Origin: Aureliella helgolandensis
GTDB taxonomy: Bacteria; Planctomycetota; Planctomycetia; Pirellulales; Pirellulaceae
Assembly: GCF_007752135.1 (NCBI RefSeq)
Contig: NZ_CP036298.1
Location: forward strand, 682,001 to 746,000
Reading direction: 5' to 3'
DNA length: 64,000 nucleotides
Shown: in pieces, positions 6,602 through 14,772 of the stretch
How the letters are laid out: every line of letters starts with the position of its first letter
Position numbering within the stretch: the first letter of the stretch is position 1
Position numbers and translations under genes: made by a program
The notes under the pieces: generated by a model
What the model was told of the DNA's origin: nothing
Databases searched by the model: none
The model's input: only the letters and a program-made list of their open reading frames with translations

Positions 6602-8098
6602 CTATTCATTGCTCAACGCGCCAATCTGGTGCGAAGTCACTGCACCCGATCCATCAATTGCCACAATCGTCGGATATCCCGTGACGCGATACCGCTCGAA
6701 TACTTCGCCGAATCCGGTTTCATCGCTGGGAATGAACGCGGGGCAGTCAAGGTTATAAAGATCTAACTTCTTCTCCACATCAGAGATTGAATCTGACGCA
6801 GCAAAAACAAGAATCAACTGATCGGTCGATGTGTCTTGTAGCTTAGAGAACAACGCTAGCATATTCCCGCAGGGCGCACAGGCGGTATATCCGAATCCCA
6901 AAAGCAGCGAGCGTTTGCCTCGCAGCTCGTTGATCGAAAGTGGCTCGCTGTTGAGCCATGTTCCTCTCCCTAGTTCCGGAGCAACTCTACCGATCAGTTC
7001 ACGCGAACGTCGTACAGTCGATGCGTCGCGATCATGGCTCTCTCTGGCTTCCGCGTAAATCTTCGCTAATTCTTCCTCAGTACGGTTTGGGTCCGATGTG
7101 AACACCACTGGATACTTTTCTCGCAAATCACATACTTTCACACCCGGTTCCATCTTCATTTGAAAGACCGAATCATCTGGGACGTCGTCAATGTTCAGCG
7201 AAATAACGGTCGTTCGGTCCGTCCACTCAAGCCCCTCTTTTCCATAGCGCATACGTATACTAGCCATAGGCCAAAAAATGCCGTCCGTCACTTCGCGATG
7301 TTGATCAAATTGTTCCCAGTCGTTTCGCGAGTATCTCCCGTACAACTTATAGTCTTCGCGACCAACGATCCAATGATGATGCGCATCCCGCAACACAACA
7401 CAATCGCGTTCAGCAAAACAAGTCTTCCCAACAAGAGTGGGTGGTGTCTGTTGCCAGTCCAGCCCGTCGTATGAGGCGGTAGCATCGTAGAACCAGATTG
7501 CGGGTGTTCCCACTTGAGGAAACCAAGCGAGCTTTGACATGGCTCCGCTCACGTCCGACTTAAGGTAGTAGTTCGGATCTTGCGTGGTGCCGTAGTCAAC
7601 GTATCGAGTAAGCGAGTTCCCATCCCACGCTTCGGTTTGTATTCCAAACGCGTTGCTGCGGCTGACACAAACAAGTCGTGACTCATCGAACGTCAAGGAT
7701 TGGTGTATTTTCCATTCGCGCGCAAGTGTTGGAAACGTTGTCTCGTCGACCAGCAAATCGGGGAAACTTGCCTTCTCTTCCGCGATGTCGCGTTCGTATC
7801 TTGCATCGCTTTTTGTGACAGTCACGCTGTATTCGAAACGGCCAAGTGGCAACGATTTGAACCAATGGTGTGTTCTCACGAGTGCATCGATGATGTCTTG
7901 CAGTTCGTGTGAGGAAATGTCAGCTTCCGAAACGTTGGGGATCTGTGACGAAAGCTTGGGTCCGGTGCCACTGTCTGTCGACGGAATTCGGTCGTGGAAT
8001 ATGAAAGCGAGCAAAAGCAGCCCGACTACCAACACAATTGGCAGTCGAAAGCGTTTGATATTCGTTGGACTGCCTGAAATCGATTTGTGTTCATCCAC
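6602..8098 (-). CDS. Membrane-anchored protein with C-terminal thioredoxin-like domain, 498 aa
   Basis: A hydrophobic segment near residues 19-34 (LPIVLVVGLLLLAFIF) anchors the protein, with the bulk outside the cytoplasm. Residues about 60-350 form an unrecognised domain. Residues from about 380 are a TlpA/AhpC-TSA-like thioredoxin fold with the active site CAPC at 407-410 (GFGYTACAPCGNM) and the cis-Pro motif GYPTIVAIDG. It probably acts as an envelope thiol oxidoreductase; direction and substrate are unknown. At 1.5 kb it is long for cassette cargo. It lies between attC-10 and attC-11. A second thioredoxin-fusion protein is encoded in the cassette at 11459-14377. Confidence 0.8.
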   Translation of the reverse strand: MDEHKSISGSPTNIKRFRLPIVLVVGLLLLAFIFHDRIPSTDSGTGPKLSSQIPNVSEADISSHELQDIIDALVRTHHWFKSLPLGRFEYSVTVTKSDARYERDIAEEKASFPDLLVDETTFPTLAREWKIHQSLTFDESRLVCVSRSNAFGIQTEAWDGNSLTRYVDYGTTQDPNYYLKSDVSGAMSKLAWFPQVGTPAIWFYDATASYDGLDWQQTPPTLVGKTCFAERDCVVLRDAHHHWIVGREDYKLYGRYSRNDWEQFDQHREVTDGIFWPMASIRMRYGKEGLEWTDRTTVISLNIDDVPDDSVFQMKMEPGVKVCDLREKYPVVFTSDPNRTEEELAKIYAEARESHDRDASTVRRSRELIGRVAPELGRGTWLNSEPLSINELRGKRSLLLGFGYTACAPCGNMLALFSKLQDTSTDQLILVFAASDSISDVEKKLDLYNLDCPAFIPSDETGFGEVFERYRVTGYPTIVAIDGSGAVTSHQIGALSNE

Positions 8099-8120
8099 TG
8101 CATTCGACTCGCATTTATTC

Positions 8121-8210
8121 GGCGAACGTTTGGGTTTTGCGGGCCGGAACAGTTAATTTACCATTGCTGAACGCTCGCAGGCCCGGCTCCGTAACAACCC
8201 TTGGTTCCCC
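8121..8210 (-). repeat. attC site 11
   Basis: The arms TTGGGTTTTGCGGGCCGG and CCGGCTCCGTAACAACCCTT pair less perfectly than at the other sites. The outer cores are AAC at 8125-8127 and GTT at 8204-8206. Confidence 0.75.
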
Positions 8211-8283
8211 GCCGTGTTCGATCGAGCATGGACGCCGGGTCGCTAACCGTATCGAGCAGGGCCAAGTGCCAACGAGTATACCA

Positions 8284-8571
8284 TCAGAACAAAGCGTCCG
8301 GCGAAACGTCAGGCATCATTTCGGCAACGAGCATCGCAATTTCAGCGTTCATTTTACGATGAAGCTTCCACCGACGGATCAGCCCGCTCGCGTTCCACTC
8401 GTCGGCAAATTTGGCCTCGATGATGAGGCGTGCGTCCGATTCCACGGCGGAAACTAAACGGTCGTACCCATCAGCGACAAACCCAGATTTACGGCCGGTG
8501 TCCGATGACGCAGCGAGTGCACGAGTTAGGAAGCGTTGTCGAAGCATGTCACGTAACACTGCAGAGTGCAT
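8284..8571 (-). CDS. Hypothetical cassette protein, 95 aa
   Basis: This is a small, largely helical, charged protein with no recognised family, signal peptide or membrane segment. The open frame reaches 8622, but its first 17 codons are attC-12 sequence. I therefore place the start at the ATG at 8571 (MHSAVLRDML…), 12 bases after the attC-12 core. The gene ends about 70 bases before attC-11. Confidence 0.6.
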   Translation of the reverse strand: MHSAVLRDMLRQRFLTRALAASSDTGRKSGFVADGYDRLVSAVESDARLIIEAKFADEWNASGLIRRWKLHRKMNAEIAMLVAEMMPDVSPDALF

Positions 8572-8578
8572 TTCAGTA

Positions 8579-8668
8579 GGGGAACGCTTACGATCACCTC
8601 GCCGCGACGAGAGATCGACCACTTCCTAAAACCTCATTTCGCGGCTGAGGTGGATCGTTTCGTTATCC
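8579..8668 (-). repeat. attC site 12
   Basis: The arms ACGATCACCTCGCCGCGA and TCGCGGCTGAGGTGGATCGT pair. The outer cores are AAC at 8583-8585 and GTT at 8662-8664. Confidence 0.9.
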
Positions 8669-8690
8669 GCCAGTATACCGCAGGGCCTTG

Positions 8691-9080
8691 CTATCGACGA
8701 AAGGGCGTGAGCGCCAAAAGCAAAACACCTGGAGCACCTAAAATACACCATATCGGAACAAAGAAGAAGCTGCCGCCTGTTCGCGGTGAGAATAGCGCAA
8801 CCGCGACAGTTGCATGCCGTGAGCGGGTCCGAACCAGAACATCCAAAAGCGAAAAAACGACCGAATCAATGATCATCAATACTAATCCAGCCAACTGTTT
8901 ATCGGCGACGTTCAGTTTCGACGCCAATTCAATCGCGCCCCAAAGCCCGAAGGCCGCAAGCAAGCATAGTAGAGCCCCAAATAGATTGAATCCCCAGGAG
9001 TATATTCCAAGGCTAAGTTCGGCAAGTCTGCCACGCCATGCACTGCTGTTAGGCGCCTGTGGTGGATCGTATGGATTCAC
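8691..9080 (-). CDS. Small cassette membrane protein with NPYxPP start, 129 aa
   Basis: The N-terminus MNPYDPPQAP is a motif often seen at the start of small planctomycete membrane proteins. Hydrophobic segments lie at about 28-52 (LFGALLCLLAAFGLWGAI), 62-82 (LAGLVLMIIDSVVFSLLDVL) and 102-125 (FVPIWCILGAPGVLLLAL), giving three or possibly four helices. The function is unknown. The gene lies between attC-12 and the split attC-13. Its start is 13 bases from the insertion point of the IS110-type element, so that insertion probably cuts it off from upstream promoters. Confidence 0.7.
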   Translation of the reverse strand: MNPYDPPQAPNSSAWRGRLAELSLGIYSWGFNLFGALLCLLAAFGLWGAIELASKLNVADKQLAGLVLMIIDSVVFSLLDVLVRTRSRHATVAVALFSPRTGGSFFFVPIWCILGAPGVLLLALTPFRR

Positions 9081-9234
9081 GAGTTTTCAGTCGGATAAAG
9101 AATCCATGTAAGTCCTGGGTTTGGGGCGGGAGCCGTTCGAATAAAATCTGGTGACTCAGCCCCGTGATCTCGGGTTGCCGGAAGCAACCACTGTCACAAA
9201 TGTGCCAACCCCAAACCCAAAGGACACATGGACT

Positions 9235-10557
9235 ATGAAGATTCTCGCTCTTGACTTCGGCAAATTCAATACGATGTGCTGTTTCTTTGATACAAAAACT
9301 CGCAAACACTCCTTCCTCAACGCCACTACCGACCGCAACTACCTCTCGACTGTCTTCAAAAAGCATAAGATCGACTTGGTGGTCATGGAGGCGTGTGGTC
9401 CGTCAGGCTGGATCAACGATCTAGCTGAGTCTTTGGGCCTCCAAACGTTCGTCTGCTCGACCAACGAAGAGGCTTGGAAGTGGTCCAACGTTAAACGCAA
9501 AACGGACAAGGATGATGCGCTCAAGCTGGCGCGTATGGCTACCATGAGTGAACTCAAGCCGGTTCACATGCCCTCGGAAGCGCATCGTGAGTTTCGCTCT
9601 CTGGTTAAGTACCGTAAAACACTCGACTGGCGGATCAACAAGATCAAATGCACCATTCGCGCGTGGTTCGTCAACCACGGCATCTCGATCGACAGGGGGG
9701 ACAAAGCTTGGCACACCGGACGCGCATTGATCAACTCGTATCGCAAACCACTTACGGAGTGCTCCGCGAAAGAGTTGTGGAAAGGTGAGCTCGATCTTGA
9801 ATTAACGCAGCTCGATTCTCTATCCACACAACTTGACGGGGTCGTCAAGAAACTCGAAGCGATCGGCAAGGCCGATCCTCGCATCGTACGACTGCGCACG
9901 ATTCCCGGCGTTGGACCACGCACGGCTGAAATCCTGGTTGCCTGCATCGACGATCCGCACCGCTTTGAGAACGGACGCCAAGTGTCGGCCTACTTCGGCT
10001 TGGTACCTCGGCAATTTCAATCTGGTGAAACCGATCGCAACGGCCGCATCACCAAGCGGGGCAACCCGCTGGCTCGGACCATTCTTGTCGAGTGCGCTTG
10101 GGCCTCGCTGCGATACAATCCGTGGGCCAAGGGAGTCTACGATCGCATCTGCGGTAAGCAGAAGACACGCAAGAAGAAGGCGGGGGTGGCGTTGGCTCGC
10201 AAAATCGCGGTGATTGCTTGGGCCATGCTCCGCGATGAAAAGGACTGGGATCCGGTCACCATGATTCGCACTACCAAGTCGTTCGATGGAACGCTTCCCT
10301 TGGATGAGGAGACGTTTCGAACGATGCCTCCTAAGGAGAACTCGGACCAACGAAAAAGCCGCCTTCGCAGGGAAGCCCGCGAAGCCGAAGAGCTCACGCG
10401 GCGTTGCGCCGCCAAGGCGTCGCCCACGACAAAGTCAGCCAGAAAATCCAAGTCGAAGCCCACGCAGGTTGGTAAGTCGACGAAACAGCAGTCTGCCAAG
10501 TCGCAGGCGAAATCAATCACCACGCCGAGAAGTCCCATTGGCTCAAAGTCGAAATAA
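9235..10557 (+). CDS. IS110/IS1111-family DEDD transposase, 440 aa
   Basis: The N-terminal DEDD RuvC-like domain shows LALDFGK (first Asp), VVMEACG (Glu) and KTDKDDALKLA (later Asp pair). The C-terminal Transposase_20 part shows the HhH-like RTIPGVGPRTAEILVA and the serine-containing YFGLVPRQFQSGETDR, then KRGNPLARTILVECAW. A basic Lys/Ser-rich tail of about 60 residues is unusual. The frame opens at 9151, but the ATG at 9235 (MKILALDFGKF) matches the family N-terminus. It is the only clear plus-strand gene in the array, opposite to all cassette genes. Family members are guided by a bridge RNA encoded in the element. Confidence 0.9.
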   Translation: MKILALDFGKFNTMCCFFDTKTRKHSFLNATTDRNYLSTVFKKHKIDLVVMEACGPSGWINDLAESLGLQTFVCSTNEEAWKWSNVKRKTDKDDALKLARMATMSELKPVHMPSEAHREFRSLVKYRKTLDWRINKIKCTIRAWFVNHGISIDRGDKAWHTGRALINSYRKPLTECSAKELWKGELDLELTQLDSLSTQLDGVVKKLEAIGKADPRIVRLRTIPGVGPRTAEILVACIDDPHRFENGRQVSAYFGLVPRQFQSGETDRNGRITKRGNPLARTILVECAWASLRYNPWAKGVYDRICGKQKTRKKKAGVALARKIAVIAWAMLRDEKDWDPVTMIRTTKSFDGTLPLDEETFRTMPPKENSDQRKSRLRREAREAEELTRRCAAKASPTTKSARKSKSKPTQVGKSTKQQSAKSQAKSITTPRSPIGSKSK

Positions 10558-11305
10558 GCCACCACGAAAACCGCCAAACCACGGCGAGCAAGAAAGCCAG
10601 TATCCCCTGCCTGATGAGCGTACCCATTAGCACACTAACATCGACAGAACGAATCGGCCTTGCTCGCCCTTTTACCCCATCGCTACGAGGGACAACCTGT
10701 ATCCGCTGACTGATGCATTGACATCGGCAGAACGAATCGGCACCTCGTAGCCTTTTGACACGTCACTAGTTGAACAGACTCATTCAATACCGATACCAAC
10801 AGAGTTCACAGGAGCCCTTTCGCCGAACACGAGAACACTTGACAAGGACAAGACCAACCCAAACGTGCTGAGCACCGACACCAATTGACCACTGACTGAT
10901 TCCCATGGATCGATCGCGCAGGATCGTCGGAACGTCAGACACGTCGCCCTAAAGAATGTGCCACACCAACGGAAGGTAGCTTGCTGCTCACCGAAGCCTC
11001 CAGGCAAGCTGCAGCCAACACGGACTCACCATCGACAACGATGCTTTGAACCGTGCATGGATAACTGAGGGAACGCGACCTGCTCCAAGTGAGCAGGAGC
11101 AGAAGTGTGAAACGCGTTCGCACCTCGAATAGTCGTTTAATCAAACATCCTTGACAAGCAAATTGTGCACCGGCCGAAGCGATACTCCTTCGAAGCTCTC
11201 TAACGAAGGCAACTTCCAAGTGGCTAAACCACGTCATGACATGACTGAATAACAGAATTCAAAAAAAGTGGCGACCGTCACTTGCCAAACCCAGGACTTC
11301 ATAGT
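10558..11305 (+). other. Long 3' non-coding region of the IS110-type element
   Basis: About 750 bp after the transposase stop holds no convincing ORF. It begins with two stem-loops (10583-10668 and 10682-10751). At about 11132-11141 the decamer ATAGTCGTTT occurs, and it recurs at 11301-11310 exactly across the right junction. The remainder (10760-11280) matches nothing I recognise. Confidence 0.5.
10583..10751 (+). ncRNA. Two tandem related stem-loops, candidate bridge RNA
   Basis: Stem 1 pairs GGCGAGCAAG (10583-10592) with CTTGCTCGCC (10659-10668). Stem 2 pairs GCTACGAGG (10682-10690) with CCTCGTAGC (10743-10751). Both loops carry GTATCCSCTGMCTGATG (10600-10616, 10699-10715) and ACATCGRCAGAACGAATCGG (10638-10657, 10721-10740). 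The position just 3' of an IS1111-type transposase is where bridge RNAs of that group lie. The RNA assignment is inferred; transcription is not shown. Confidence 0.4.
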
Positions 11306-11390
11306 CGTTTGCAATCACCCGGTCGCGACGAGAGATCATCCATTGCCAAAATGCCCGACTTCGCGACTCGGTTGCATTGCTTGGTTCTGT
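11306..11390 (-). repeat. attC site 13, R' core interrupted by the IS110-type element
   Basis: The arms GCAATCACCCGGTCGCG and CGCGACTCGGTTGCATTGC pair. The right core is GTT at 11384-11386. The left core stops at CG (11306-11307), and its missing TTTATCC lies across the insertion at 9093-9099. Confidence 0.85.
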
Positions 11391-11458
11391 TTTCTTTTCG
11401 TTGCGCACTCGTGCTAAACTTGAGCTGCCGTGCGAAGCCGACGACAAGTTTCACACCC

Positions 11459-14377
11459 CTAGTCTTGCAAGGAATCGAGTAACGCTTGAATTTCCTGCGG
11501 ATTGATATTGGAGCATACTTCGTCCAGCATCGTCTTAAAATGCCGCTTTCCTTCCAGTCCAGACATAAAGCCGATATTGCCCAGTGGACCATAGCTGTCA
11601 GTGACAGACTTTTCATTCGCATTGAAGATGGCGTGGAAGGGGACTCCGACCGATCGGCCCTTCGTCAATCGCTCGGCAATTGCCTGGCCGTTTAGGTCAC
11701 GAAAATCGTCAATTTTTAAGAGAATAAAGTCCTTTTCGAGAATCTCGCGCTGATCGTCGATCCACCTGCTTAGCATGAAGCAAGGACCGCAGTATCGTTG
11801 GCCTGTGCGGACCCAAACGAGTTTGTTCTGTTCTTTCGCTTGCTGAAAGGCCTTGTTCCATTTCGCTTCGGCGTCCTGTTGGGATGGCACATGCCGTTCG
11901 ACGAATTCGTAAGCGGTATCTGCGGCATCGGAAGCCTCTGGATCGATGCGAATTCGCCCCAGCTGCTTTCCCTCGATGTCGTAAGCACACGCGAAGACCC
12001 CTTGCGTAGCTTTAGGCCAATCGAATCCATCGACGAAGGCCATGTTGTTCCCTGCCGACAATTCTTTGACGTCGACCTGCAGTTGCATGTAGCTGGCGAC
12101 TGCCTTGTGCTCGGAGTAATTGAGCAGATGCTTATTGATGAACTCCCGCTTCGACTCTTCCGATTTGTCATAGACGATTACCATTAAATGGTAGCTGCCA
12201 AGACGACAGTCACGATGCATCGACGCAAAACGCTGCGCTAGTGGCAGCGGGTCGTCGCGACTCGTGGATGTACCGATCTTCGTGACCCGACTGCGCAGGT
12301 CGTCATCAGGCAAATAGTAAACCTCGTCGACGGATTCAAAGCGATTCGGTTCATTGTCCAACGTGTTCGTCCCCAGCAGGATTCTGGTCTGGCAGGGTAG
12401 ACCATCGAATCGGTAGTTTCCCTCCGAGTCGGTTTGAGTCTCAATTCGCGGTACGTAAAAGGTCGTCGGGTAAGCGGTTCCAAATTCTCGTTCGTCTTCA
12501 ATCTTAATCGAGGCCCAGACCTTATGATCAGCAACTGGATTTCCGCCTTGGTCGGTAATTCGCCCGGAAAAGCTCTTGGTGGGATGGAGTTGGATCCGCG
12601 CGGGTTTGGAGAACTCCTTGATCACCAAAGTACCGATGAAGCGTCTATCTGGCGAGTATGAAATGGCCCCAAGTTTCGCTGCTTTCGTTTTGATTCGGAA
12701 GCTTCCGTTTTCGTCTGTCTCTAATTGGAATTCATCGCCAGATTCACCATCAATCGCTTTGATGTGCACAATTGCACTGGCGATTTGCTGCTGATCCTCT
12801 TTCCACGGAACGATCCTGCCGGTGACTTCGACCGCCTCATCTACCTTCCGATGCAACTGAATCTCGTTGCTTTCCCCGCGTCGCACGTCGATGCTTTGCG
12901 TTGCTCGCCAGTCGGTTAGGTATACACTGGCTTCAAGCTTTTCTTCCGGTGCCAGCATCTCGATGACGCCTTCGTCATTCGCAAAGGTGCTCCCGTTTCT
13001 GCCGAGCGAGCCGGATCGCGTTTGACCATCCTCAAGCCAAGTGAAACTGTGGTCGGAAGCAATGTTGACCCACGCCCCCGAAATTGGCTTGAGATCGCTT
13101 CCCTGGGTCAAGGTAATGCGAACCGGAATGCCGTACGACAGAAACAGCTCCGGAGAATTTCGCTGCCCAGTCTTCGAATCAAAGGGAATCAAGTCTACCG
13201 CGTTCGCAACCCACTTGTCGTCTTCCAAAAACACGGCATACGTTGCGTCGGGGAGTACGTCTGCGGAAAATTTTCCATCCGCATCGGAAAAGCTGTAGAC
13301 AAAATCAACCCTGCCCTCCTGTTCAGCCTGAAAGCTTCCCAACTTGACACTGAACCCACCTGCGAATTTGCCATCTCCAATTACGTGGCCAGTTAACTTC
13401 TTGCGTTCGACAGCACGATTCGCAATAACTTCGAGCTTGTCTTTACCGCGCTGGCTAGATTCTATGACCCAACGATTGTCCAATATTTCAGCATAGCAAT
13501 GGGCATCCTCAATGTCCGGGTACCAGGCGACGGTGGCGATGCCGTCTTGATTCGTTGCAAGCTTGTAGTCGTCGGGTGTACCAAGGTAGTTAGAATCAGG
13601 TGGGGGCGTAGCCGCCTGAAAACCGAGTTCGACTCCGGCGATCGGCTGCCCTTTTGCGTCTTTCAAGTGGACTTCAAACGGTCGGCACCGGTACATCGAG
13701 ATGACATGCGAATCGGCTCGCGGGTCGCGAACGGGCGTCCGTGAGAATTGATATCCGCCGATAATTGGCTGTTGCGACCAGGCGGTGAGTTGCACGAGTT
13801 TCTCTTCGTCAAGCAGTTTCAACTTCGCAAGTCCGTTTGCGTTGGTCTCCAATTGCAACGTTGCACCATTGAAAAGTTTGGCCCGGACCGTCGAATTGAC
13901 AACTTCGTTCCCATCATATTCCACACGGACTTTCACCTGTCGTTTTGGAAGTTGGACCTTCAGATTGAGGCCGCTAACCACGAGTTCTCTGAGCTGTTGC
14001 CGAAGAATCGTTCGTGTGCAACGTGCCCCATCGCGGCACGTCGCACTCACGGTGATGCTATACCAAGGGTACTTATTGACTGGTAGCCAAATCTGGAATC
14101 TCTTGCCATCGACTTGCGGTTCGAATGATTCGAAAACCTGATCGTTGTATTTGATCTGAATCTGGACTTCAGCCCCATCGACGTTTCCGCCGTCACTGCG
14201 GGTGACGTCCCCTGACAGACGAAGCTCAAGTTGTTCACCGCGCCCACGTATCCAATCAGGAACGTCTTCTGTAGGAAGCCCTTGTGCTGCGGCCAGAGCA
14301 GCCGAGGCACCCACCAGGATGAATAGACAAATCAGAATCGAGGGAACGAGTTGTTTCGGAGAGATCATGGAGGCCAT
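11459..14377 (-). CDS. Large exported multi-domain protein with C-terminal thioredoxin domain, 972 aa
   Basis: A signal peptide at residues about 8-31 (LVPSILICLFILVGASAALA) marks export. A series of carboxypeptidase-regulatory/SpaA-like beta-sandwich repeats follows (for example SGRITDQGGNPVADHKVWA and TQTDSEGNYRFDGLP). The C-terminal thioredoxin-like domain has CGPC at residues 863-866 and the cis-Pro motif VGVPFHAIF. The role is probably envelope thiol chemistry or cell-surface assembly. The frame opens further upstream to 14443, but those codons come from the hairpin-repeat region. The ATG at 14377 gives the intact signal peptide. At 2.9 kb it is exceptional as cassette cargo. It follows a nested IS91-type element on its upstream side. 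Confidence 0.85.
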   Translation of the reverse strand: MASMISPKQLVPSILICLFILVGASAALAAAQGLPTEDVPDWIRGRGEQLELRLSGDVTRSDGGNVDGAEVQIQIKYNDQVFESFEPQVDGKRFQIWLPVNKYPWYSITVSATCRDGARCTRTILRQQLRELVVSGLNLKVQLPKRQVKVRVEYDGNEVVNSTVRAKLFNGATLQLETNANGLAKLKLLDEEKLVQLTAWSQQPIIGGYQFSRTPVRDPRADSHVISMYRCRPFEVHLKDAKGQPIAGVELGFQAATPPPDSNYLGTPDDYKLATNQDGIATVAWYPDIEDAHCYAEILDNRWVIESSQRGKDKLEVIANRAVERKKLTGHVIGDGKFAGGFSVKLGSFQAEQEGRVDFVYSFSDADGKFSADVLPDATYAVFLEDDKWVANAVDLIPFDSKTGQRNSPELFLSYGIPVRITLTQGSDLKPISGAWVNIASDHSFTWLEDGQTRSGSLGRNGSTFANDEGVIEMLAPEEKLEASVYLTDWRATQSIDVRRGESNEIQLHRKVDEAVEVTGRIVPWKEDQQQIASAIVHIKAIDGESGDEFQLETDENGSFRIKTKAAKLGAISYSPDRRFIGTLVIKEFSKPARIQLHPTKSFSGRITDQGGNPVADHKVWASIKIEDEREFGTAYPTTFYVPRIETQTDSEGNYRFDGLPCQTRILLGTNTLDNEPNRFESVDEVYYLPDDDLRSRVTKIGTSTSRDDPLPLAQRFASMHRDCRLGSYHLMVIVYDKSEESKREFINKHLLNYSEHKAVASYMQLQVDVKELSAGNNMAFVDGFDWPKATQGVFACAYDIEGKQLGRIRIDPEASDAADTAYEFVERHVPSQQDAEAKWNKAFQQAKEQNKLVWVRTGQRYCGPCFMLSRWIDDQREILEKDFILLKIDDFRDLNGQAIAERLTKGRSVGVPFHAIFNANEKSVTDSYGPLGNIGFMSGLEGKRHFKTMLDEVCSNINPQEIQALLDSLQD

Positions 14378-14772
14378 GGCGGTACTCACGTCTTGAAAAC
14401 AGAACGAATAGCAATCTATCCCAACTGGGAGCGCAGCGAGCACGGAGGGATAGATTGTCCAACGAATAGCAATCTATCCCAACTGGGAGCGCAGCGAGCA
14501 CGGAGGGATAGATTGTCCGTTGAGCTGAGACGCTTCGCTCGACGGGTCCTATGCGGATAGTATTGAGCTGGCGTCTGATGAGAGTCAGTTTAGCCTAGTC
14601 AGAGATGGCTTGGCAAGCAGTTTGTTGAGCTGCCGGGCAGTCGCGTAGAGAATCTGACGTCAGTTGGGGACTGTTTCGTCGGTGAACTGTGACCAGCGGG
14701 CAGCGGTTGGCCGTCAATGCGTATGCATCGGAGCAGGATACTGTAACGATGTCGTAGCGTAGGGGCACTAGT
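14378..14772. other. Region upstream of the 972-aa gene: tandem hairpin repeat, then no gene seen
   Basis: This contains the 58-bp tandem duplication (14403-14518). About 250 bp that follow, up to the IS91-type transposase, have no convincing ORF and no attC I can fold. Confidence 0.5.
14403..14518. repeat. 58-bp perfect tandem duplication carrying a hairpin
   Basis: Two identical 58-base units lie at 14403-14460 and 14461-14518. Each contains the 11-bp inverted repeat CAATCTATCCC / GGGATAGATTG around a 24-base loop. The position is just upstream of the 972-aa gene, in its probable leader. Identity between the units points to a recent duplication. The hairpins could act as transcription or translation modulators or as a REP-like element. 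Confidence 0.9.

Larger units (their letters stand above)
9100..11305 (+). mobile_element. IS110/IS1111-group insertion sequence at the attC-13 crossover
   Basis: Subterminal 15-bp inverted repeats AAGTCCTGGGTTTGG lie at 9110-9124 and, as the complement, at 11285-11299. About 10 bases lie outside the left repeat and 6 outside the right, an asymmetry characteristic of the IS1111 group. Joining 9099 directly to 11306 restores a standard attC R' core (GTTTATCC with CG before it), matching attC-5. The insertion point is thus the integron crossover, within one or two bases. About 2.2 kb is long for this group because of 750 bp of 3' non-coding DNA. Confidence 0.75.

Noticed and set aside
11107-11127. 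A possible extra attC half-site (GTGAAACGCGTTCGCACCTCG)
   Set aside because: It resembles a left arm, but no complementary right arm with a GTT core is found within 100 bases.
10935-11237. A 100-codon minus-strand frame in the IS110-type 3' region
   Set aside because: The composition is odd, there is no ribosome site, and it lies in a region better explained as non-coding IS DNA.
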